DNA of 64,000 nucleotides from Lonicera japonica (Eukaryota; Streptophyta; Magnoliopsida; Dipsacales; Caprifoliaceae). The DNA lies in assembly GCA_021464415.1 (NCBI GenBank), contig CM038471.1, forward strand, positions 16,840,422 to 16,904,421. The letters are read 5' to 3'. Shown here piece by piece: positions 45,474 to 57,150 of the stretch (the stretch's first letter is position 1; the number at the start of each line of letters is the position of its first letter). Under the pieces are notes generated by a model, which saw nothing but the letters and a program-made list of their open reading frames with translations, did no database searches and was not told the DNA's origin. The position numbers were made by a program, and so were the translations under genes.

Positions 45474-45675
45474 ATTAGCCTTAAAAAAATTAAGTAAAAG
45501 TAAGTACAGTGATTATATAGATACAAATATCGAATTGATTTGAAACTTTGCATGCTTGATAAACACGACAAAAATGACTTATCTAACGGTGGAATTGATA
45601 AATTACGAATATGAGAAACAGTTGTGAATTAGTGTAAAACTTCTTAATCATACACCGATGTAGCTTGAACATTCC

Positions 45676-47504
45676 CCATATTTATAATATGTATTATGTA
45701 ATCTTTAATATCATTGGGTAACTATATCCATATCCTACATTATAAATATACTATAAAATATAAATAATAAAATTATATTAGCTATTGATCCTAATCAAAA
45801 TACTAAGGAGGTTTCTTTCCGGTGAGTTATTCATTTGAAATTTATGTTTCGTTAATGAGTAAATACTTTATAAAGATGAGATCAACATTATCACTTAGGA
45901 AACCCCTCTTATAAATCTAAATAAGCTTATGGTGGAGCTAGAATTCTAATTTAAATTTTTATATTTGTTTATTTTCTTAGAAGAGCAATTTGGTTTTCAT
46001 ATTCTGTTTTTTCAATCTAACTTTATTTTAAATTAGCACTTTTTTCCAAGTATCTTTGATCAATTGAAGCCTCACTTTCATACTTTTAATTATCTTTATA
46101 TTTATTATTTTCTATCAATTCATATTTCATATGGTAATTATTATTATTTTCTCTCTTCAAATAGAGCTATTTGCTCACTTGTGTGAATTAGCCCAAAAAT
46201 TAAATGTATTAAGTGTGGCTGATTGATAACATGCATTCTTTCTGTTAATTTTAAGTAACATTTTTTGTTTACTAAATTTTATACCCAACAATCCAATTCG
46301 AACCAATCTGATATTTTTTTGTTTGGTTTGGTTTGGTTTTTCCATATGATTGGTTTGGATTGGGTACAAAATTTTTGAAACCGATTAGATTGATTTGGTT
46401 TAGGTTTGAGGAGTAAACTGATCAAATTCGAATTGTGCGTACCCGTACTTCTCACCTCAATTTCTATCCTAAGAAAAAATTGTTGCTATTAACTTCTTTT
46501 CACACGTGGTTCTATTTTTCTCCACCATCCTTTTTCTTACGACACAACTACGTAGGAGCCATCTTACAAAGCAAACTCGAAAAACAAAGAGGGGGCAAAG
46601 CCAATCAATTACAAGTTGCAAGCATATTTTTATATATGGTAGGATTTTTTGTGTTTTGTTTTTGACTTGGAAAAATTACTCTTTTCATCTTGTTTTTGTA
46701 GTGTGCCTGATTTTGTTTTTTCAGATCTTGTATGGCCTTAGTATTCTAGGGTTTCGTTCTCGTGTATATATATGCTTTTAAATATAGATGATTTAATTAG
46801 TCTATTTGTATTTGTTTAAAATTATTTAAATAATTGCTTTTAATTTTGTGGGGTTTTGGATTGCTATGTGCCATAAATGACAAGTATATTGGTTATTTTA
46901 TTTTGAAGTTTTTATTATTAAATTGTTTTTTAAGGATACTTTTTTTGTTCAATCAATTGCTGTAGGACATAATTTCTCAAATTTTTAATTTGTATTATAT
47001 ATATATACACATACAATAAATTGAGCTTTTAATATTTTTGGTGTAGTAAATTAAGACTTATATTTACTTATTTGATAAAAATAAATTTGAAGAGAATTTT
47101 GAAATATAAATAATAACCATTTGGCGCAATGAATAGAAAAAGATTATATGAAATATCATATAATTGCTAAAATTGTATTTATCGCAATTAATATTTTATA
47201 TTTTCAGAGTTACTATTTAGATTAAATTTTTAGTGAAATTTGTTAATTAAGAACGGTTTAAATTTTGTTCAATATGTCTTATGTTAATGCAAAATTTAGT
47301 ATTTTTACTTTTATCGACCAAATTTTATTATCCCTGCAATATTTTAGTATACTCACCTCATCACTAAAGTGAAGTGGAAGATATTTTAAAAAACTAATGT
47401 GATGAAAAGAAAATATTTTCATAATGGGTGAGAACACTAATTTTATGAGTACGTTTAGAAATACTTTTATTTTATTTTAAGATGTATTGTTTAAAGAACA
47501 ACAC
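45676..47504. other. AT-rich non-coding DNA
   Basis: No gene is supported. TTTGGTTTGG low-complexity sequence occurs near 46318-46410. Short frames at 46435-46781 have no recognisable domain and are low-complexity. Confidence 0.6.
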
Positions 47505-48180
47505 GATTTTAGCACCAATACAAAATAAAGAACAACACGATTTATGGTGCTAAAACAAATTTAGCACACATCTAATGCTACACATCAAGGTGCTAAATCT
47601 ATTTAACACTATTGGTGCTAAATCTGTTTAGTACTATTGGTGCTAAATTTTTTTTAGTACCAATACAAAACAAAATTCAAGGTGCTAAAACAGATTTAGC
47701 ACCTATCCAATATTACACATCAATGTGTTAAAATAGATTTAGCACCAAATTCTTTAAAATAGAATAATTATTTATATGGTGTTAAAACAGATTTAGCACC
47801 AATAGAAAACAAAGATTAACAAAATTTAAAGGTGTTAAAACAGATTTAGCACCTATAGAAAACAAAGAATAACGAAATTCAAATGTGCTAAAACAGATTT
47901 AGCACCATTTTTGTCTAAAGTAACTAATCGCATAGTGCTGAAACAGTTTTAGCACCAATTTTCCAACACTAGAATAGTGCTAAAAAGATTTCAGTAGCAC
48001 ATATGAACACATATAACTAAATTGAATGTGCTAAATAGTTTTAGCACCACATCCAATTCCATATATCAAGATGCTAAATCAAATTTAGCACCATTTTTCT
48101 TCAAAGTAACTAATCACATGGTGCTAAAATAATTTTAACACCAATCGTCCAACAATAGAATAATGCTAAAAACGTTTTAC
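47505..48180. repeat. Array of about twelve GGTGCTAAA/TTTAGCACC hairpins
   Basis: The module GGTGCTAAA-ACAGA-TTTAGCACC, a 9-bp inverted repeat around a 5-nt spacer, recurs in full or degenerate form across about 680 bp. Clear examples are near 47545, 47681, 47825-47855, 47884 and 47934. Spacers are AT-rich and variable. The pattern resembles the subterminal transposase-binding repeats of CACTA-type transposons, but I found no CACTA terminus. It is not a coding region. Confidence 0.8.
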
Positions 48181-48189
48181 CGATCACGA

Positions 48190-48430
48190 CATTTGCCTGT
48201 GGACAAATCCACCAAATCAAAACATTTTACCATATGTCAGACGCACATCCATCAAATATCTTTGAAAGCATGGCTAAAATGCATTTGCCTGTGGACAAAT
48301 CCACCGAATCAAAAAATTTTACCATCTGTCAGACGCTGATTGACATTAAAATTTGATTCCACATGGACCACATCCATCAAACATCTTTGAAAGCATGGCT
48401 AAAATGCATTTGCCTGTGGACCAATCACGA
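48190..48430. repeat. Local repeats with CATTTGCCTGTGGAC
   Basis: CATTTGCCTGTGGAC or a one-base variant starts at 48190, 48282 and 48407. The longer context (CATCCATCAAAYATCTTTGA, then AAGCATGGCTAAAATG) occurs twice, so about 90-125-bp units have been duplicated in tandem. Confidence 0.85.
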
Positions 48431-48860
48431 CATTTAGCTTTAACGTGGCCCATGTACGCTAGCTTCTCCTTTGGCAACTTGACTAAACATTATGAATCAC
48501 GTTTAAAAAATACGTGCCTTTTTAGAAATTCTCCAAGCAAACCATTTGATCTTGAGAAATTGATACATGGCCACCGTATCCTTTTTTGGATAAAATTTTA
48601 AAATATATTATTAGATATCAACAAAATCTACACTATATGAGCATATTAAATATATATAATAGTTAAAAAAATACGTGTCTTCAAGCAAGGCCGGCCCTGA
48701 GTATGTTTTAAGGAATTGTAGGAGAATGTTTTGAGAAATTTTAATGGCGATTTTTTGTTTGTATTATAATGAACTCAAAAACTTACAATATGTGTAAATT
48801 TATACTTAAACGAGTGAGATTTTAATGGCAATTTTTTTGATTTTGTTGTATTTTGTAAAA

Positions 48861-49407
48861 ATGCAACCCATGGGCCCATGTACGTAAAGCTTGGTCTTCT
48901 TAGGTCTTCAATTATGAAAATATCAAAAGTTGCTCTTTCCAAATCGAATAAGCTATCCAAGCTTCAGTCTTCTTAATGTCAATGATCTTAAATTGCTTGA
49001 AAGCGAAACATTAAGGGCTCGTTTGGTTCGAGTTTTAGGAATGGAATGGGCATGGAATGGGAATACTTGATTCCTGGAAAGTTATTTTCCTGGCATCTAG
49101 GATGCCATGCCAATGTTTGGTTCAACCGGGAATAGGAATGGAATAAAGTATCAATTACAAAAATACCCTTCTTTTTGTAAGATGAGAAGACATCACCTAC
49201 TAATTTTTTAAAAGAGACAATTATTATAATAAATTACAAAAATTACACATGCCTAGCTAATAACTATCCTACAAAAATTACAATTTTTGTAATTAAAAAA
49301 AATTACAACAGGAAAAAAGAAAAGAAAAGAAAAAAGTTCCAAATAATTTATTTTTTCATTTTTGTGCAACAGCGTAATTAAAAAAAATCCAAACAATATT
49401 TTCATAC
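48861..49407. repeat. Direct duplication, copy 1
   Basis: This segment is repeated at 50823-51368 with few changes, about 1.96 kb apart. It contains a MITE-like left end (GGGCTCGTTTGGTTCG, 49015) preceded by about 150 bp of other sequence, so the duplicated unit is larger than the transposon end. Upstream (48431-48860) I see only AT-rich DNA, with a GGCCGGCCCTGAG stretch at about 48689 typical of transposon termini. Confidence 0.85.
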
Positions 49408-50822
49408 ACATAATTTTATTTTGGCACACGTACTCACACATAATTTTATTTTGGCACACGCATACAATATAAAAAAATAATATAAAAAATTCCAGAACCA
49501 AAAAGAACAAAATGGAAACTTTTTAATTACATAATTCAGCATAGATACTTTAAATAAAAAAACAACATTTTTCGAAATACTACTTATGCAAATTTAGAAG
49601 CAATCAAAGAGTAATTATCATGTTTCCATATTTACAAATTAAAAAAAATAATGTCCATAATTAAAAACTAAATAGTCTTGAAGTATGTGAAACTTAACAT
49701 ATTTGTTTATAGCCACAAAAAAAAAAACATTTGATTATGAGATCACATCTAACCCTAAATGGTCAAACCCTTAGTCTAGCTTCTGCAAATAAGTTCTCAA
49801 ACAAAGAGTTGTGGCAGCATCTTTGTCGACCGAACCATCCATCTCACTTTTCATCTCCGGATGATGGGGGAGTTACTGCTTATCTTTTGCTCCTCCATTC
49901 TAGTTCCATCATTTCTTCCTATCATGGAATCTGCACCATCACTGTTGTCGTTGTTGCCATCTTCATCTATGTTTTCATTCTCATCATCTTCATCCTCATC
50001 TTTCACTTCATCTCTAGACGATGGGGCATCACTGTTTCAGGAATACCAAAGGTTGTGATAGTTCATATTCTACATCAAGACACAACTGTTCACTATATCT
50101 GTTTCGAAGAATCACAAACAGGTAGGCAAGGAAATATACAATTAATTATTCATATTAAATTATCTATCTATATATATATATATATTGCTATGATTTTTCT
50201 ATTACGTCTGTATCTATTTGTATTAATGTATATAGAAAATCATATAGATATATATCAATTTTCATTTTCATTTGTAATTATTATGTGATTTTTTTTTCGT
50301 CTATAATCATCATAAATACATTTATCTGTTTATTACTATATATATACCACAATATATAATCATAATAAAATTTTGATTTATATGTTATTATTAGATGTAT
50401 TATGTTTGAATTTTGAAATAATATACATAGTTAAATCTCTTTTAGAAATTTCGATTTATATGCTTTTAGCTGTATTATATATGTTTGAATTTTGAAATAA
50501 TATACATAATTAATTCTCTTTTGGAAATTTCAATTTATATGCTTTTAGCTGTATTATATATGTTTGAATTTTGAAATAATATACATAATTAAATCCGTTT
50601 TAGATGGTAATAATAAAGAGGGAACTTTCTCCAAATATGTTGATCAATCATATCAGTTGCCTTAATTAATAGGTTGTGGGTAATTTTGCCATGAAGATAT
50701 AACATTAATTGATAGATTAGGGTTAATTAAAGTAAGAAGGACTAACCACTAATTTCCGAAAGGTGGTAGTCCTAACTCCTAATAACTTTCGAAAACAAGG
50801 GTGTATTACTAATTACCCCAAA
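49408..50822. other. Spacer between duplication copies, with 78-bp tandem repeat
   Basis: A tandem repeat of 78-79 bp, marked by TGTTTGAATTTTGAAATAAT at 50403, 50482 and 50560, lies at 50383-50604. A 185-codon frame at 49731-50288 is of doubtful meaning. On the opposite strand, 49880-50030 translates to an acidic D/E/N-rich stretch; it could be a remnant of a transposon or host gene, but I do not recognise it. Confidence 0.55.
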
Positions 50823-50975
50823 ATGCAACCCATGGGCCCATGTACGTAAAGCTTGGTTTCTTAGTTTTTCAATTATGAAAATATCAAAAGTTGCTCTTTC
50901 CAAATCGAATACGCTATCCAAGCTTCAGTCTTCTTAATGTCAATGATCTTAAATTGCTTGAAAGTGAAACATTAA

Positions 50976-51611
50976 GGGCTCGATTGGTTCGAGTTTTGGG
51001 AATGGAATGGGCATGGAATGGGAATACTTGATTTCTGGAAAGTTATTTTCCTAGCATCTAGGATGCCATGCTGATGTTTGGTTCAACCGGGAATAGGAAT
51101 GGAATAAAGTATCAATTACAAAAATACCCTTCTTTTTATAAGATGAGAAGACATCACCGACTAATTTTTTAAAAGAGACAATTACTATAATAAATTGCAA
51201 AAATTACACATGCCTAGCTAATAACTATCCTACAAAAATTGTAATTTTTGTAATTAAAAAAAAATTTACAATAGGAAAAAAGAAAAGAAAAAAGTTCCAA
51301 ATAATTTTTTTTTTCATTTTTGTGCAGCAGTGTAATTAAAAAAAATTCCAAACAATATTTTCATACACTGATAGAAAAAGAATTATTTATTCATAAGGAA
51401 GAGTGTTATTTTAGTCCTAACATGAAAAAATTAAAAAAGATGTCCATTGGTAATGGTTTATTCCTTATGATTTAAATGGGAGAACTTGGGGGGAATGGTT
51501 TGTTCCTGGAATTATTTATTCCGGACTTAAAACTTGAACCAAACATGAGAATCTTTTCGGAATGAAATGTAGCATTCCTAGAATAGTTTAAATCTTGAAC
51601 CAAATGAGCCA
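50976..51611. mobile_element. PIF/Harbinger-type MITE upstream of GDSL gene
   Basis: The left end GGGCTCGATTGGTTCGAG and the inverse complement of the right end, TGGCTCATTTGGTTCAAG, are matched inverted repeats. Flanking TAA trinucleotides (50973-50975 and 51612-51614) fit the 3-bp duplication of PIF/Harbinger elements. The 636-bp element has no coding capacity. It overlaps copy 2 of the duplication. Confidence 0.75.
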
Positions 51612-51639
51612 TAAGTTCAACAGTACGAGTATCCCTCCT

Positions 51640-51647
51640 TATAAATT
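51640..51647 (+). promoter_or_regulatory. TATA box of the GDSL gene
   Basis: TATAAATT lies 93 bp before the start codon at 51740. The MITE ends only 28 bp upstream, so nearly all sequence in front of the TATA box is transposon. Confidence 0.6.
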
Positions 51648-51739
51648 GAAGCAAAAAGAAAAGAGAAAAGCACTGAGCTAAGACCATCTTATTATACATT
51701 ACATAGATACCTAGTTCCTTTTCTTGTTGAAAAGTCAAT

Positions 51740-54289
51740 ATGACATCTTACAAAAGATTTTCTTTCCCGCATGTTTATTATTATGTCTTTGTTTTACTTT
51801 CTATTATTGCAAAAGCTCAAGCTCGATCATTGAACCATTCTCTATATTCGTTTGGCGACTCGTTTGTTGACCCCGGAAACAATAATTACATATCGACCAC
51901 TGTTAAGGCCAATTTTCCGCCAAACGGAAGAGACTTCGTCAATAAAAAACCAACCGGGAGGTTCTGCAATGGCCGCCAAGTCCCCGATTTCATCGGTCAG
52001 TCATCAGTTTACGTATTAGAAATAAAAAAGATTATTTTAAACATACTTATACATAGTATTACATTATTTTCAGTTGATAATTAACCGAATCCCTGATTTC
52101 ATTGGGCGGTCGATCATTTGTTCTACATTATTATTGCTATATATTAATTATTACGAATTGAATTGCAGCTAGGAACCTGATTGCCGCGAAGTATCCACGT
52201 GCATATTTGGACCCAAAACTCAGCTTGGCGGACCTGATGTCTGCAGTTGGTTTTGGCTCCGCGGGCACAGGATTTGACCCGCTTACACCTCCAATAAATG
52301 TCTGTCTCTTTCTCTACATTTTTGCTGTTCGAAAACTTATTTGCATACCTTAGCTGCTAATTATATAAAATTTGTAGATCGTGTACTAATTAATTGGATG
52401 TTGAAATAAATGTTTCAGAATGTGATACCCATATCTACGCAACTGGAAAACTTTAGAGAATACAGAAGGAGACTTGTGGCTGCAATTGGAGAGAAAGACA
52501 CCCAAGATAAAATTAGGAGGTCTCTAATTTATGTGACTGCGGCGACAAATGACTTCACTCTTAATTATTTCAGCAATAGTACTACCCGTCCGAATATGTT
52601 CACCATCCCCCAATACGAGCGTTTCTTGCTGTAACGTGTTCGACAATTTATACAGGTTTGCCTCTACCTAGTTAGCTAGTTTTGAACCCATGCGATCGGT
52701 TTTTCAATTCTCTTGTCATTCTTTTATTCTGCCAATAAATTTTTTGTGCAAATAAGTTACAAAACTAGGGATAGTCTGACTGTTAACTGTCTTTCAAGAA
52801 TACAGTTTAATTACCTTGTTGAGGTTTAAACTACTATAAATCCCTCATCAGAAAATCGAAACTTCATTGAAGCCTTCCAAAACAATTTAGTATTAAAGTG
52901 CAATGCAGATTTTTTATTATGAGGTTATAGATGCATTTCGATAAGCCTTCACAACAAGAGAAGATATTTCAATTTTATACCTAAGGTTGACTGATGACAA
53001 TCAAATATATTTTAATTTTACGCTTAAAGTCAACTGAATCGAAGTCTAACCGGTTAAACCGACAAGTATTGATATTGTGCAGTTACAACTTATAACTCAC
53101 CAGTAACACTGTTATTAAATTTATTCAATAATCCATTGTTTATCTTTTAAAGAAAAATAATATTTTGCCTGTGTATATGTACTTAGTTCTCTTGATTTAA
53201 TTTATGTTGCGAATACATTTTTTGTCCTTTTCTTTAAAAGAATGAACGAAAAATAAAAGTCTAGTCAATAACTATAATAAAATTTATTGTAAAAAAAGAT
53301 TAATAAGTTACACACCGTTCATGAAGATGGGTCTCTACTCACCACATGAGGTAAATTATTATGTACTATATAAGTTGGACAAATTTGTGGTGTATATATA
53401 TATATATGATATGATATGAGAGCACACATGGTTAAAAAAGGTAAAGTAAAACATTGTTCCGTAATATAAAAAAATAGTAATTAAAGTTATATTCAGTTAA
53501 CATCCAAGTAAGTTGCGTAAAAATATCCTACTTACCATATCACCAAGTTTTCACATGGAGATGATCTAAGGTAGGCAGAAAGCTCTCATGCCACTAATGA
53601 TTCTCATGACACTAAGAGCAGAGAATTCATACTATGTATATGTATTTTTATGTATATCAAAATAGTTCAAATTTCAGAGTTTATTAATGTTGTGTTATAG
53701 GGTTTACTATATCAAGGCGCTCGAAGAATTGCATTTTCAGGGCTACCACCATTGGGTTGCCTCCCTTTTTCCATTACACAATATTCAAGCAACACTAGAA
53801 ACGTGCTTGGTCCGCGCAATTGTGTTGAATACTTAAATGCCGTCGCACGAGATTTCAATTTAAAGCTCCAAAATGAATTGAGGACAATACAGAATAGCCT
53901 TAATGGCTCTAAGATTGCTTACATCGACTTCTATGGACCGGTAAATGACACCATCTATAATCCCCAGAGATACGGTGAGTAGATATTATATCAATATTTT
54001 AGCTTCATGTGTTTAGTGTTTATAATATCTTCATGACATATGAACAAATTTTATCATGAAAAGAGTTTATGAATGATTTTTAATATTCTTTGTTATAGGT
54101 TTTGATCAAGTGAATAGAGGGTGCTGTGGTACAGGAATTTTCGAACAAGGGCCATCATGCAATTCAACAACCATAAGTTGTCGTGATGCGTCTAGGTATG
54201 TATTTTGGGACGTGGTACACTTTACTGAAAAGACGTACTCCATCATCTTCAAGGCCAATCTACCCATTATCGATCACATTATTAATTAG
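51740..54289 (+). pseudogene. GDSL esterase/lipase, five exons, one in-frame stop
   Basis: Exons are 51740-51995, 52169-52299, 52419-52655, 53701-53974 and 54099-54289, all with GT-AG borders and consistent phase. They total 1089 bp (362 codons with the stop in exon 3 ignored), the usual length and exon count for plant GDSL lipases. The N-terminus ([20 protein letters not shown] onward) looks like a signal peptide of about 28 residues, so the protein would be secreted. Block I is [12 protein letters not shown] with the catalytic Ser; GFGSAGTGFDP and ATNDF are blocks II and III (family GTND, here Ala for Gly); the Asp-His pair is in YVFWDVVHFTEK. Such enzymes hydrolyse ester bonds in lipids or cell-wall and cuticle components; the substrate cannot be told. 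TAA at 52632-52634 replaces a likely Gln CAA and would truncate the protein before block V. Confidence 0.9.
52656..53700 (+). other. Long third intron of the GDSL gene
   Basis: A 1045-bp AT-rich intron between GT (52656) and AG (53700), much longer than the other three (173, 119 and 124 bp). No transposon termini were recognised in it. Confidence 0.7.
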
Positions 54290-54978
54290 TACCTACCAAT
54301 TTAAATTATCCTATTTATCATTATATTTGTATGTCATGTCTTGTTCTCAATAGAGACAAAAATAAAAATAAGATTGTTATTATTGTATGTAATGTGGGCC
54401 TTATCCTATTTATTGTGGCCAGGGGCGGACCCAGAGTAGGGCGGGGTGCAGTACCCCTGAGATTTTCCGTACCTTTTTCTATATGTACTAGACTATTTGT
54501 ACACATGATGATTTTTTGCTTCCTGTGTGATGAGGGTTAGACTCCCACTCATATCATTCTCTTTGAAAATAATTTCTTATATAGAGGAATGATTTGTTTC
54601 TTTTCTAACTTACCTCCACCTTTTAATAATATTTTTTTTTGCCAATGAAATATGTAATTTTAGAAAAACACACCTAATTTATAAAGAAAGATCCACATTG
54701 ATATACTTTTTTAAAAAAAATAAAATCAATCAAAAAAGGGTGAAGTTGCCTTAAATACCACAATTATGAATACAAAATGTGCTCTAATTAGACATAATCA
54801 CGGTCTAAAATGTCTTGCACATAAAATATAAAGGAAATTCAAACTCAAGGCTTGGTTCGAGTTCCTCTACTCTAAATGTAGACCCCATACCATCACATGC
54901 AAGTTTCATTTCACTATATTTTAACAAATGCAAGCAATTTTTTTCTAAAAATAATTTAGGTTTGCTCCCCCCCCCCTG

Positions 54979-55580
54979 TTGTGCTAAGATACCGCTAGAA
55001 CAAGCCTTAGCACAAGCGTAGGACTGACCGGACAATTATGAGTACAATAATTAAAGAAACAAGCACCATTGATATTCAAGCAATACGAAAAACAAGAGAC
55101 TAAAGAAGAAAACAACTAACCAAGCACACAAGCAATTAGGTAGTGTCGGCAAAACCACCACTAATCCACCGGGTGATAGCTATTATTGATGAGACCAATT
55201 CTGAGTACAACGCACAAAACAAACCCTAGCTGCCAATTAGAGCTCTCAATATTATCTCTCAAATATACTCTATAATCTAGCTAGTAAATAATATAACACA
55301 ACTCATTAATAAAACCTATAACAAAGGGTCTATTTATAGAGTATAAATCCTATGGGTCTAGGATTGCACAAAGTCAAAACCTACTAGAAATTGGATAATA
55401 CAAATCCAACTAGGATTTGGACAATACAAAGCCAATTAAGAATTGGACAGTATAAAACCTAATAGGAATAGGATTCCTATTCAGAGCCAAATCTTCAATT
55501 CTCTACCTTAGCGATGTTCCACAAGATCCCAATGCACTACACCATGATCAATTCATCGAATAAGACCCTATCACCCATGC
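54979..55580 (-). repeat. 3' LTR of the copia element
   Basis: The LTR ends at 54979 (minus strand CTTAGCACAACA). A minus-strand TATA box (CTCTATAAATAGACC) is at about 55327-55341. The U3 start lies just beyond the G-rich tract and cannot be fixed to the base because no second LTR is present. Confidence 0.72.
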
Positions 55581-55613
55581 CGGTCCCTTAGGACCCCCTC
55601 CCCCCGAGGGGCA

Positions 55614-57150
55614 TCAACACCGAAGGACATTGACTAACGTCGAGCAATGCTCAAACTTGGCGAACGGGACAACCTTTGTCAACATATCTGCCAGATTATC
55701 TTTGGTGCCTATCTTAACCAGATTTACAACACCATTTTCAATAATTTCCCGGATGTATCGGACATCAATATGCTTGGTTCTTCCATGATGAACTTGATTC
55801 TTCACCAAGTGAATTACACTATGACTATCACAGTGCACCACCACTTTTTCTGGCTTCAAACCAATATCACTAACTAAACCATGGAGCCATTCCGTCTCTT
55901 TGACCGCCTCCGTTATAGCAATATATTCCGCCTCCGTGGTAGACAACATTACCACACTTTGTATCATCGACTTCCAACTCAACGGACCACTACCCAATGT
56001 AAACACATAACCCGTAGTCGATCTCCGCTTGTCTCGGTCGCCGGCGTAATTCGAATCCACAAAACCCTCAATAGTTGACATTTCAGATTTTTCAAATACC
56101 AACCTTTTGTCCATCGTACCCCGTAGATATCGTAGAACCCATTTAATGGCTTGCCAATGTGGTTTTTCAGGGTTCGCCATATACCTACTAACAATGCTCA
56201 CAGCTTAAGCAATGTTCGGTAGAGTGCATACCATGGCATACATCAAACTCCTAGCCGCACTTGCATAAAGAACTTGAGCCATGTACTCCACCTGTTCCTC
56301 GGAGCTAGGAGCCATCATTGCCGATAGTTTGAAGTGCAGTGCTAACGGGACACTCACCGGCTTTGAGTTTTTCATCCCGAATCGAGCAACCACTTTCTCA
56401 AGGTATTGTCTTTGTGTAAGACACAATCGTCCCCTCTTCCTATCTCGTACGATCTCCATCCCCAAAAAATGTTGCACTCCACCCAAATCTTTCATCTCAA
56501 ACTCCTTGCTTAACTAAGCTTTTAATACGTCGATCTCCACCAAGCTCCGGGAAGCAATGAGTATATCATCAACAGATAGGAGTAAATAGATGAAATTGCC
56601 AGATTCGAGCCTTTTGAAGTAAACACAATGATCAAATTCACTCCGAGTAAACTTTTGCGCGATCATGAACGTGTCAAACCTCTTGTACACACTATTTTCC
56701 TTACCAACAATTTTCCTTACCAACAATTTTGAATCCCTCCGACTGAGAGATATAAATCTCTTCCTCTAGGTCCCCAGGAAAGAACGCAGTTTTGACATCG
56801 AGTTTTTTAAGTTCGAGATCCAATTGCCCCACCATAGCCAACAATGCTCGGGTCGAGGTATGCTTCACAACCGGAGAGAACACTTTATTATAATTCACCC
56901 CTTTCTTTTGTGCATAACCCTTGGCTACCAACCTTGCCTTGAAACGAACACTGGACCCTAGAGCCCCGTCTTTCTTAGTGAAAACCCACTTGCACCCGAT
57001 AGGTTTCTTCCCCTTCGGCAAATTGCATAGTTCCCAAGTTCGATTTTTTCGGAAAGACTCCATCTCATCTTCCATAGCCGCTTTCCACTTCGCATTCTCG
57101 CTAGAATCCATAACTTCTCGATATGAAGTCGGCTCATCCCCGTAACCTAC
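55614..57150 (-). pseudogene. Copia reverse transcriptase and RNase H
   Basis: RT begins near 57150 (WKAAMEDEMESFRKNRTWEL), then KPIGCKWVFTKKDG, ARLVAKGYAQKKGVNY and LDVKTAFFPGDLEEEIYI. The catalytic box reads LLLSVDDILIAS, where the family has YVDD. RNase H (55614-56201) shows GYVFTLGSGPLSWKS and TEAEYIAITEA, ending KDNLADMLTK. A 16-bp tandem duplication near 56697-56728 causes a frameshift. Stops at 56205-56207 and 56514-56516 both read as Gln codons changed by C-to-T. Confidence 0.88.

Larger units (their letters stand above)
42980..45675. mobile_element. MITE-like element, split by hAT and SIRE-like LTR
   Basis: The left end GGGAGGGTTCAAGTTACACC (GGGAG at 42980-42984, resuming at 43737) and the right end near 45632-45675 (minus strand GGGGAATGTTCAAGCTACATC) form imperfect terminal inverted repeats of about 40 bp. 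Without the two insertions the element would be about 0.4 kb. The duplication is unclear because the flanks are TA-rich. Confidence 0.55.

Noticed and set aside
47505..48180. Regularly spaced palindromic repeats considered as a CRISPR array
   Set aside because: Plant nuclear context, variable spacer lengths and degenerate repeats; it is better explained as transposon-type hairpin repeats.
48680..48710. GGCCGGCCCTGAG stretch resembling a transposon terminus
   Set aside because: No matching second end or duplication was found nearby.
49731..50288. 185-codon frame between the duplication copies
   Set aside because: Low-complexity hydrophobic translation ending in (IY)n from an AT microsatellite; no family recognised. 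An acidic stretch on the opposite strand is noted but too short to name.
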